DNA of 7,176 bases from Actinomycetota bacterium (GTDB lineage Bacteria > Actinomycetota > Thermoleophilia > Solirubrobacterales > Solirubrobacteraceae): NCBI GenBank assembly GCA_005883905.1, contig VAYD01000177.1:2619-9794 (forward strand), in the 5' to 3' direction. Positions within the stretch are counted from its first letter, which is position 1. Each line of letters starts with the position of its first letter. Positions 1 through 5,674 of the stretch are shown here, one piece after another. Made by a program: the position numbers and the translations under genes. Under the pieces are notes generated by a model. It did not search any database. It was not told where the DNA came from and saw only the letters and a program-made list of their open reading frames with translations.

Positions 1-1
1 C

Positions 2-238
2 TGCGACGACGAGCCCGCGCCGGTCCGCGACTGGCTGCCGGCGCTCGCTCAGGACATCGGCGCCAAGCCGCCGCGCCACGTCCCGCGCTGGGTCGGGCGC
101 CTGCTCGGCGCCCATGTCGTGCAGATGATGTGCGAGGCGCGCGGCGCATCGAACGCCCGGGCGAAGGATGTGCTGGGCTGGCAGCCGTCGGTCAAGAGCT
201 GGCGCGAGGGCTTCGCTCAGCTCAGCACTGTGTCGTAG
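2..238 (+). CDS. NAD-dependent epimerase/dehydratase, C-terminal end (partial)
   Basis: Only the last 78 codons and the TAG stop are present; the gene enters from the left edge in frame 2. The segment reads DEPAPVRDWLPALA, then KPPRHVPRW, then RGASNARAKDVLGWQP, and ends in SWREGF. This is the familiar tail of extended short-chain dehydrogenases acting on nucleotide sugars: the 'GASNAKAKRELGWxP...SWREGF' signature close to the stop. The family uses NAD(P)-bound Rossmann-fold chemistry to epimerise, dehydrate or reduce sugar or related substrates. The nucleotide-binding and catalytic (YxxxK) parts lie outside the window, so the substrate cannot be named. The 3' end overlaps the 3' end of the convergent glycosyltransferase gene by 22 bp, leaving no room for an intergenic terminator. 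Family assignment is good; specific function is unknown. Confidence 0.85.
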   Translation, partial: CDDEPAPVRDWLPALAQDIGAKPPRHVPRWVGRLLGAHVVQMMCEARGASNARAKDVLGWQPSVKSWREGFAQLSTVS

Positions 239-1335
239 AGCGACTGGACCTGGTCGAGCATGCGCGCGGCCGAGAACCGTTGCGGGATGTCGGCGGCCGC
301 CGCGGCGCCGAGCCGCGCGCGGTCGGCGCCGGCGATCGCGTTCGCCAGCGCGACCGGGTCGTTGGGCGGCACGAGCAGCCCGGTCTCGCCGTCGCGAAGG
401 ATCTCCGGCAGGCCGCCGTGGTCGCTGGCGACGACGCAGCATCCCGCTGCCGCCGCCTCGAGGGCGGCGTTGGGCAGCGGGTCGGGCTGCTTGCTCGGCA
501 CCGCGATCACGTCGGCCGCGCCGTAGACGTCCGAGACGTCCTCCACGAATCCCGCGTGGATGACCCGGTCGCGAACGCCGTGCGCTTGGGCGAGCGCCCA
601 GAGCTCGCGCAGGTGGCGGTCCTCGCCGCGCCACGGCTGGCCGGCGATCAACAGGACGGCGTCGTCGTCGAGCTGCGCGAGCGCGCGGATCGCCACGTCC
701 TGGCCCTTCCAGCCGCTGATGCGGCCGAGCACCGCGATCACGAACGCGTCGGGCGGCAGCCCGAGGGCGTCGCGGGCGGCGCCGCGCTCGGGGCGGCGCG
801 GCGCGATCGCCAGGCCGTCGTGCAGCGTGACCGCGGCGGGGTCGGCGTCGAACTGCTCGCAGGTGGCGGCCGAGACGCACGGCAGCACGTCGGCGGTGAG
901 GAGCAGGCGGCGATAGGCGGGGAACCAGCGCTCGAAGCCGGCGTAGATCTCGCGCACGTGCCAGACATGGGGGACGCCGGCGATGCGCGCCGCCGCCGCG
1001 CCGCCGAGCGTGACCGACGTGTTGGTGTGCACCAGCGCGGCGCCGCGCTTGCGCGCCATGCGGCCCAGGCCGCCGGCGTCGGTCGCCCATGCCGCGGCGA
1101 CGCGCGAGATCCCGCGCGGGGACATCAGCGAGCGGCGCATGACCGCCAGCGGGCGCACTTGGACCTCGACGCCGGCGTGCCTGAGCACAACCCCGAGCTC
1201 GCCGTGGTCGGGTAGCACGACGAGCGGGCGGTAGCGCTCCGGGTCGAGCCCGGTGGCGAGCAGCTCGAGCTGGCGGTCCGCGCCGTAGCGCCCGCTCGAG
1301 GAGTGCAGGTAGAGAACAGTCCGCGGACCAGTCAG
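217..1335 (-). CDS. Glycosyltransferase family 4 (GT-B fold)
   Basis: A 372-residue protein, a normal GT4 length, expected to move a sugar from a nucleotide-activated donor to an acceptor in the cytoplasm. The N-terminal Rossmann domain opens with VLYLHSSSGRYGADRQ (about 7-22), the glycine-rich acceptor-side loop seen in GT4 enzymes. HVREIYAGFERW lies near 126-137. The C-terminal donor-binding domain has GRISGWKGQ (204-212) and DPLPNAALEA (285-294), a variant of the E-x7-E motif in which Asp285 replaces the first Glu and Glu293 is the second. It is followed by GGLPEIL (307-313) and GETGLLVP. The reading frame stays open upstream to 1710, but that part overlaps the btuF-like gene in another frame and is Arg/Ala-rich nonsense. 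I therefore start at CTG 1335, which overlaps the upstream TGA as CTGA and has GAGG 7 nt before it. It is probably the second gene of an operon with the BtuF-like gene. Donor and acceptor are not predictable. Confidence 0.9.
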   Translation of the reverse strand: MTGPRTVLYLHSSSGRYGADRQLELLATGLDPERYRPLVVLPDHGELGVVLRHAGVEVQVRPLAVMRRSLMSPRGISRVAAAWATDAGGLGRMARKRGAALVHTNTSVTLGGAAAARIAGVPHVWHVREIYAGFERWFPAYRRLLLTADVLPCVSAATCEQFDADPAAVTLHDGLAIAPRRPERGAARDALGLPPDAFVIAVLGRISGWKGQDVAIRALAQLDDDAVLLIAGQPWRGEDRHLRELWALAQAHGVRDRVIHAGFVEDVSDVYGAADVIAVPSKQPDPLPNAALEAAAAGCCVVASDHGGLPEILRDGETGLLVPPNDPVALANAIAGADRARLGAAAAADIPQRFSAARMLDQVQSLYDTVLS

Positions 1336-2228
1336 AGGCGGACCTCGAGCGGTCCGGCCACGCCCTCGGGAAGCCCGACCAGCTCGGGGTGCAGCACGTG
1401 CCCCAGCAGCTCGAGCCCGTCGACGAGTCGTGGCCCGGGGCGCGAGAAGTACGCCGCGGCGTCCACCGCCACGACGCGGCGCGCCCCGACGCCGCGCAGC
1501 TGGTCCGCGAAGGTCTGTGCCTCCTCGAGCGAGCGCGCGGCGTCGTATCCGCACGGCATGCAGACGATGACCTGCGGTTGCGCGGCCGCGACGGTCTCCC
1601 AGGTCGTCTGCTCGGAGTGTTCGCCCGGGAAGCCCAGGATGTCGACGCCGCCGGCCAACTCGACCAGCTGCGGCGTCCAGTGCCCGGCGATGAACACCGG
1701 GTCGAACCACTCGATCGCGGCAACGGTGGGGCGGTCGGCGCCCTTGACCGCGGTGCGGACGCTGTCGATGCGGGCGCGCTGGCGCGCGACGAGGTCGAGC
1801 GCGGCATCGCGCGCCCCGGTCGCGGCCGCGACGGTACGGATGTCGCCCATCGTCTCGCCGATCGTCTTTGGGTCGAGCGCGATCACCTTGGGGCAGGAGA
1901 CTATTTGCTCAGCTTCCTTGACCACTTCGTCGTAGGTCACCGCACACACCGGACAGAGCTCCTGGGTGACGATCAGGTCGGGCTCGAGCTCGTGCAGCAG
2001 CTCCGTGTCGAGCTCGTAGATCGTGCCCTCGCCGGCGACCGACGCGCGTACGGCAGCGTCGATCTCGCCCGCGGACAGGCCTGGCGGCAGGCGATCCTTC
2101 GTGACGCGTGGCAGCTCGAGCGCCCGTGCGGGATGATCGCACTCATGGGTCACCGCGACGACGTCGTCGCCGAGCCCGAGCGCAAAGAGCAGCTCGGTCG
2201 CGTGAGGCACGAGCGAGACGATCCGCAT
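1332..2228 (-). CDS. BtuF-like cobalamin-binding-type protein, no signal peptide
   Basis: A 298-residue protein of the periplasmic-binding-protein-like BtuF/FepB superfamily (COG0614 type), often annotated 'cobalamin-binding protein'. It begins MRIVSLVPHATELLFALGLGD, the direct start of the first lobe, with no signal peptide or lipobox, so it is predicted to be cytoplasmic. Other landmarks are THECDHP (27-33), TQELCPVCAVTYDEV (88-102), EWFDPVF (173-179), GHWTPQLVELAGG (182-194), MPCGYD (224-229) and SRPGPRLVDGLELLG (262-276). Cys30, Cys92, Cys95, Cys112, Cys223 and Cys226 are unusually many for this fold. The HECD and C-x-x-C segments recur, from memory, in the signal-less branch of the family. 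No BtuC/BtuD transporter genes are next to it, so a role in ordinary ABC import is doubtful. The ATG at 2228 is the only sensible start, with AGGA 9 nt upstream. It precedes the glycosyltransferase gene with a 4-bp overlap. Family call is strong; ligand is unproven. Confidence 0.88.
   Translation of the reverse strand: MRIVSLVPHATELLFALGLGDDVVAVTHECDHPARALELPRVTKDRLPPGLSAGEIDAAVRASVAGEGTIYELDTELLHELEPDLIVTQELCPVCAVTYDEVVKEAEQIVSCPKVIALDPKTIGETMGDIRTVAAATGARDAALDLVARQRARIDSVRTAVKGADRPTVAAIEWFDPVFIAGHWTPQLVELAGGVDILGFPGEHSEQTTWETVAAAQPQVIVCMPCGYDAARSLEEAQTFADQLRGVGARRVVAVDAAAYFSRPGPRLVDGLELLGHVLHPELVGLPEGVAGPLEVRL
1336..1346 (-). promoter_or_regulatory. Ribosome binding site supporting a CTG start
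   Basis: On the minus strand GAGG (complement of 1343-1346) lies 7 nt before CTG at 1335-1333. No ATG or GTG occurs in frame near the start of the recognisable glycosyltransferase domain. The next residues are TGPRTVLYLHSS, exactly where this family normally begins. The site sits inside the last codons of the upstream gene, so translational coupling is likely. Confidence 0.5.
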
Positions 2229-2236
2229 CTTGGGGC

Positions 2237-2268
2237 ATCCTAGAAGGCATGGCTTTGCTCGACGACAA
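2237..2268 (-). promoter_or_regulatory. Candidate promoter (or RBS) for the minus-strand operon
   Basis: Reading the minus strand, TTGTCG (complement of 2263-2268) and TAGGAT (complement of 2237-2242) resemble -35 and -10 boxes 20 bp apart. The -10-like box ends 8 nt before the ATG, which would give a nearly leaderless mRNA. The same bases contain AGGA 9 nt from the ATG and could simply be the Shine-Dalgarno sequence. The two readings compete, and the spacer is longer than ideal, so this is tentative. Confidence 0.25.
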
Positions 2269-2536
2269 CGAGATCCAGCAGCGGCTCGAGAGCTCCCAGT
2301 GGGGGCGTGAGGGCGACGCGATCGCGCGCGACTTCGAGTTCAACGACTTCGCGCAGGCGATGACGTTCGTCAACGCGGTGGCAGGAATCGCCGAGGAGCG
2401 CAACCACCACCCGGACATCCTGGTCCACGGCTGGAACAAGGTCCGGCTGACCGTGACCAACCACAGCGAGGGCGGGCTCACCGAGGCCGATTTCGGACTC
2501 GCCCACGCGGTCGACGCGGTGGCTGACGCCCAGTGA
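2249..2536 (+). CDS. Pterin-4a-carbinolamine dehydratase (4a-hydroxytetrahydrobiopterin dehydratase)
   Basis: A complete 95-residue protein, typical PCD/DCoH size. In organisms with aromatic amino acid hydroxylases the enzyme dehydrates 4a-hydroxytetrahydropterin to quinonoid dihydropterin. Many bacterial members lack such a partner and may serve other pterin pathways. The catalytic motif is visible as EERNHHPD (49-56; His53, His54), followed by WNKVRLTVTNHSEGGLTEADFGLA (62-85), which carries the second conserved His (His72) and the usual Asp-Phe-x-Leu-Ala end. The N-terminus MALLDDNEIQQRL matches family starts. AGAAGG at 2242-2247 is only 1 nt from ATG 2249 but 7 nt from the in-frame TTG at 2255, so a start two codons later is possible. 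It is only 20 bp from the divergent BtuF-like gene. It overlaps the next gene by GTGA, indicating coupling to the exported nitrilase-like protein. No hydroxylase gene is present in the window. Confidence 0.93.
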   Translation: MALLDDNEIQQRLESSQWGREGDAIARDFEFNDFAQAMTFVNAVAGIAEERNHHPDILVHGWNKVRLTVTNHSEGGLTEADFGLAHAVDAVADAQ

Positions 2537-4998
2537 GCCGCGCGGCCGTCGCCGCGGCGCTTGCGGTCCTGCTCGCGGCGTCGGCGATGGCCTCGGCCAA
2601 GCAGGTCCGCGTCTTCGCGGCCGGCCCTCGGCTCAGCCTCAGCTGGCTGGACACGCGCGCTCACTTCCACGACAAGCTGTTCGCGCTGATGGACGCGCGC
2701 CGGCGCGGCGGCGGCGGGCCGGCGATCGCGCGCGGCGCCGGCGACGTCGCCTCGCACCTGCGCAAGGACGGCAACAACTTCGTCGCTTTGCCAGAGGATC
2801 TCGGGCTGATGGCCGCCTTCACCGGCTCGCAGGGCGCTCCCGCGCGCTCGGCGAAGGACGTGGTCGGCGCGGTCGTGGCGCTGCTCGGCACCTACGGGCC
2901 GCAGATGAGCTACTACCAGGCCAAATACCCGTCGCTCGCGAGCCGGCCGCTGCCGACGCGCACGCTCGCGCTGGCGCTCACCGACGCGTTCGGGCGGGTC
3001 GCGGTCGAGACGTACTCTGAGCTCGCCGCGCGCTACCACGTGTGGCTCGAGGCCGGGGTGAACATGGCCCAGGACTGGCAGGTGGTGTGCACGGCCGCGC
3101 GTGCGGGCTGCGACGAGGTCGACCCGGCCAAGGTGGCGGCGCTGCGCTCGCCCGATGAGCCGCAACGCGACTACGCCTACGAGGCGACGAGCGACAAGCC
3201 GTCCAACATGGCCTTGGTCTTCGACCCGAACGGGCGGCTCGTGTCCAAGCAGGTGAAGACGTACCTGACGCCGATCGAGTTGGCGGGCCAGCTAGACCTG
3301 GTGCCCGGCGACGTCATGCACGGCGTCAGCGCGGTCGACACCGGCGTCGGGCGGCTCGGCTTCGTCACGAGCAAGGACGCCTGGATGCCGGACGTCACCG
3401 AGCGCCTGGACGAGGAGGGCGTGCAGATCCTCGTCCAGCCGGAGTTCTTCGTGAACGACACGATCCGGCCGGCCGGGCCGTGGGCGCCGGACAACATCAA
3501 GGGCGCCGGCTACTCCGATGTCCTGCGCTGGCCGTCGATGCAGGCGCTCGTGCTGCCCGAGCTGACCGGCAACCTGTTCGACCTGTCGGCCGACAACCAG
3601 CAGTCGATCGTGCTCAAGCCGCATTTCGTCAACGGCCCGCGCCGGGGGCTGGTCGGGCAGCCGCTCGCCCGCGGGTTCGCTGTGGTGCAGCCGTGGGTCG
3701 TTCGCGACCGGGTGCGCAAGCCGTTCCCCGCGCGCCGGCTCGCGCTCGGCCGCGCCGGGCTGAAGCTGCTGCCGTCGTCGAAGGCGCCGTGCCGTGACGC
3801 GCGCACGGTCGGGCCGTGCCGCGGCGGCCAGCCCGAGGGCGTGATCTGGCACGACGTCAGCGTCGGCTCGCCTGCCTGGCGCCCGGAGCGGCCGCGCGGC
3901 CCCGCGCGCCCGCTGGCTCGCTCGCGAGGTACGCAGCGGAACATCTCATTGGCTTCGTCCGGTCGGCTGGTCGTCGCCGCATTCGAGCAGGACGGGCGCG
4001 TGCTCGTCACACATTCGGCGAACGGCGGCGCGAGCTGGTCGGCGCCCGCCGCGCCGCTCAGCGGCACGCGCCAGTGGTCGCCGTCGGTGAGCGTTCGCGG
4101 CAACGAGGTCTGGCTGGCCGCCCAGGCCGACGACCACGTGGTGTGGACGCGGTCGGCCGACCGCGGGCGCAGCTTCGAGCCCCAGCACGCCGTCGACTCG
4201 CCCGCCGAGACCTGGCGGCCATCGATCGCCGCGACCACCCCCGGCAACGCGTACCTCGCCTGGATCGACACGCGCGATCGCTTCACATCGGACGACCTGC
4301 CGCAGGCTGGGCTCTATGGCGCGCGGCTCCCGGACGGGACGCCGCAGCGCCTCGATTCGACCGCTCCGCCCAACGAGCTCGCGAGCACGCTCGACAACGC
4401 CTGGGCGCCGAGCGTGGCCGCCCGCGATCACCGGATCCTCGTCTCATGGACGGACTTTCGAAGCTACGACTGGCGGATCTACGGCCGTCAGTCGTTCGAT
4501 GGCGGCGCGGTCTTCGGCCAGGAGAAGGCCGTGACGGACACGCCGCCCGCGGAGGAGGCGCTCGACGCCTCGCCGCGCTCGGTCCCGGGCTCGTCGATCG
4601 TCGTCTACACGGCCTGGCGCAAGTCCGGGCTCTCGGCGCACACGCCGAGCCCGCTCTACGACATCCGTGAGGGGGCAATGGGGAGCTACTCGCGGCAGGT
4701 CGACGGCGACGGCAAGCGATCCGTGAACGCCTTCTCACCGGCTGTCGCCGTGGCGAAGCGTGCCGCGTACGTCGCCTGGCAGGACATGGCGCGCGGCACC
4801 GGTGCGATCTGGCTGGCCCGCCTTGGCACGCCGGTGCGCCGCGTGGCGGTGGCTCAGGCGCGGCGCGGCAACGCCTGGCGACCCGCCCTCGCCGTGGTCG
4901 GCAGCCGCGCGCTGGTCGCCTGGGAGGACACGCGCGACGGACTGCCCCAGATCTACGTCCGGCGGATGCCGCTACCCTTTGTGTCGAGTCGCCCGTGA
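2533..4998 (+). CDS. Exported nitrilase-superfamily protein fused to a sialidase-like beta-propeller; catalytic Cys replaced by Ser
   Basis: An 821-residue protein starting at GTG in a GTGA overlap with the PCD gene. Residues 1-22 form a signal peptide with a hydrophobic Ala/Leu core and likely cleavage after ASA. Residues about 25-390 match the carbon-nitrogen hydrolase fold: Glu88 in VALPEDLG, TYSELAARYHVWLEAG (160-175), Lys242 in QVKTYLTP with the accessory Glu249, then GFVTSKDAWMPDVTER (276-291) and ILVQPEFF (299-306). That region aligns with the G-x-x-x-C-x-D-x-x-x-P nucleophile elbow, but Ser280 sits at the Cys position. Residues about 468-811 contain about seven units. Their landmarks are P-[SA]-[VIL]-[AS]-V/A strands, W-x-D loops (577, 639, 749, 797) and Asp-box motifs S-x-[DN]-x-G-x-x-[WF] (495-502, 541-548, 654-661). 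Together these suggest a sialidase-type propeller. Cys186/Cys193 and Cys420/Cys429 could be disulfides. The protein may be inactive, Ser-dependent or binding only; substrate is unknown. Fold calls are fairly sure, function is not. Confidence 0.8.
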   Translation: MSRAAVAAALAVLLAASAMASAKQVRVFAAGPRLSLSWLDTRAHFHDKLFALMDARRRGGGGPAIARGAGDVASHLRKDGNNFVALPEDLGLMAAFTGSQGAPARSAKDVVGAVVALLGTYGPQMSYYQAKYPSLASRPLPTRTLALALTDAFGRVAVETYSELAARYHVWLEAGVNMAQDWQVVCTAARAGCDEVDPAKVAALRSPDEPQRDYAYEATSDKPSNMALVFDPNGRLVSKQVKTYLTPIELAGQLDLVPGDVMHGVSAVDTGVGRLGFVTSKDAWMPDVTERLDEEGVQILVQPEFFVNDTIRPAGPWAPDNIKGAGYSDVLRWPSMQALVLPELTGNLFDLSADNQQSIVLKPHFVNGPRRGLVGQPLARGFAVVQPWVVRDRVRKPFPARRLALGRAGLKLLPSSKAPCRDARTVGPCRGGQPEGVIWHDVSVGSPAWRPERPRGPARPLARSRGTQRNISLASSGRLVVAAFEQDGRVLVTHSANGGASWSAPAAPLSGTRQWSPSVSVRGNEVWLAAQADDHVVWTRSADRGRSFEPQHAVDSPAETWRPSIAATTPGNAYLAWIDTRDRFTSDDLPQAGLYGARLPDGTPQRLDSTAPPNELASTLDNAWAPSVAARDHRILVSWTDFRSYDWRIYGRQSFDGGAVFGQEKAVTDTPPAEEALDASPRSVPGSSIVVYTAWRKSGLSAHTPSPLYDIREGAMGSYSRQVDGDGKRSVNAFSPAVAVAKRAAYVAWQDMARGTGAIWLARLGTPVRRVAVAQARRGNAWRPALAVVGSRALVAWEDTRDGLPQIYVRRMPLPFVSSRP
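3370..3372 (+). other. Ser280 codon (AGC) at the nitrilase nucleophile position
   Basis: The codon is AGC within GFVTSKDAW. All surrounding family landmarks are kept: Gly276, Asp282, Pro286, Arg291, Gly296 and the following LVQPEFF strand. Nitrilase-superfamily enzymes have Cys here. One A-to-T difference (TGC) would restore Cys. The general base Glu88 and Lys242 are still present. Confidence 0.6.
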
Positions 4999-5029
4999 AC
5001 GACGACCTCCCACGAAGTAGTGAGCGCCG

Positions 5030-5674
5030 GTGACGGCGCTCCTCCTCGCCGCCACAGCGGTTCTCATCGCGGTCAACGCGTTCTTCGTGGCTGCTGAGTA
5101 CGCGCTCGTCCGGGTGCGCCGCTCGCGCCTGGAGGCGCTGAAGGACGACGGGGCCAAGAACGTCGATCTCGTCCTCGAGCAGATCGACAACATCGGCGAC
5201 TACATCTCCGCGTCGCAGGTCGGCGTCACGCTGATGTCGATCGCGATCGGCGCCGTGGGCGAGCCGGCGGTCGCGCACGCGCTCGAGAAGATCTTCCCCG
5301 CGGCGGTCTCGCACGGCATCGCCGTCGTGATCAGCGCGACCGTGGCGTACCTGCTGATCACCAGCGCCCACATCGTCGCCGGCGAGCTCGTGCCGAAGTT
5401 CTACGTGATCCAGCACGCCGAGGGCGTGGCGCGCCGGATCGCGCGGCCGTTCCGCTTCTGCCGGCGCCTGTTCGCCCCGTTCACCGCGGTCCTGACCGCG
5501 ATCTCCGAGTGGATCCTGCGGCGGCTCGGCGTCGACCCCGAGGCGTCTCCCGCACGCCCGAGGAGCTCAAGGCGATCATCGCCGAGAGCTACACCGGCGG
5601 CCATCTGGACCCGGGCGAGGCCGGGATGCTCGCCGGCGTCTTCCACCTGCACGAGCAGGAGGCGCGCCAGGTGA
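5030..5674 (+). CDS. TlyC/CorC-like protein, N-terminal DUF21 (CNNM) part before the frameshift
   Basis: As read, this frame gives 214 residues, of which about 1-171 are genuine. Membrane segments lie near 2-24, 62-80, 94-115 and 145-162. Family landmarks are NAFFVAAEYALVRVRRSRLEAL (16-37), YISASQVGVTLMSIAIGAVGEP (58-79) and the conserved GELVPK (118-123) at the membrane edge, part of the cation-handling CNNM core. Beyond GVDPEA the translation becomes Arg/Ser/Ala-rich and matches nothing, which marks the break. If translated this way the product would be a membrane domain with a junk tail and no regulatory CBS module. Confidence 0.7.
   Translation: MTALLLAATAVLIAVNAFFVAAEYALVRVRRSRLEALKDDGAKNVDLVLEQIDNIGDYISASQVGVTLMSIAIGAVGEPAVAHALEKIFPAAVSHGIAVVISATVAYLLITSAHIVAGELVPKFYVIQHAEGVARRIARPFRFCRRLFAPFTAVLTAISEWILRRLGVDPEASPARPRSSRRSSPRATPAAIWTRARPGCSPASSTCTSRRRAR

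Noticed and set aside
130..1215. Long plus-strand open frame (361 codons) opposite the glycosyltransferase
   Set aside because: Arg/Ala/Gly-rich translation with no family motif. It is a GC-driven antisense shadow of a clear GT4 gene.
1336..1710. Upstream 125-codon extension of the glycosyltransferase frame
   Set aside because: It lies inside the BtuF-like gene in another frame and translates to low-complexity Arg/Ala sequence. The GT4 fold begins at about 1335.
1389..2243. Plus-strand open frame (284 codons) opposite the BtuF-like gene
   Set aside because: No motif, and its composition is typical of antisense frames in high-GC DNA. The minus strand carries the conserved protein.
2143..3165. 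Minus-strand open frame (340 codons) opposite PCD and the nitrilase-like start
   Set aside because: Antisense to two well-supported genes, with no recognisable motif and skewed composition.
4283..5416. Minus-strand open frame (377 codons) across the propeller end and TlyC-like start
   Set aside because: Crosses two real plus-strand genes and contains long Arg/Pro/Ala runs, with no family signature.
5530..5560. Programmed ribosomal frameshifting in the TlyC-like gene
   Set aside because: No classic slippery heptamer or obvious downstream pseudoknot was seen, and the family is not known to me to use recoding. A mutation or read error is simpler.
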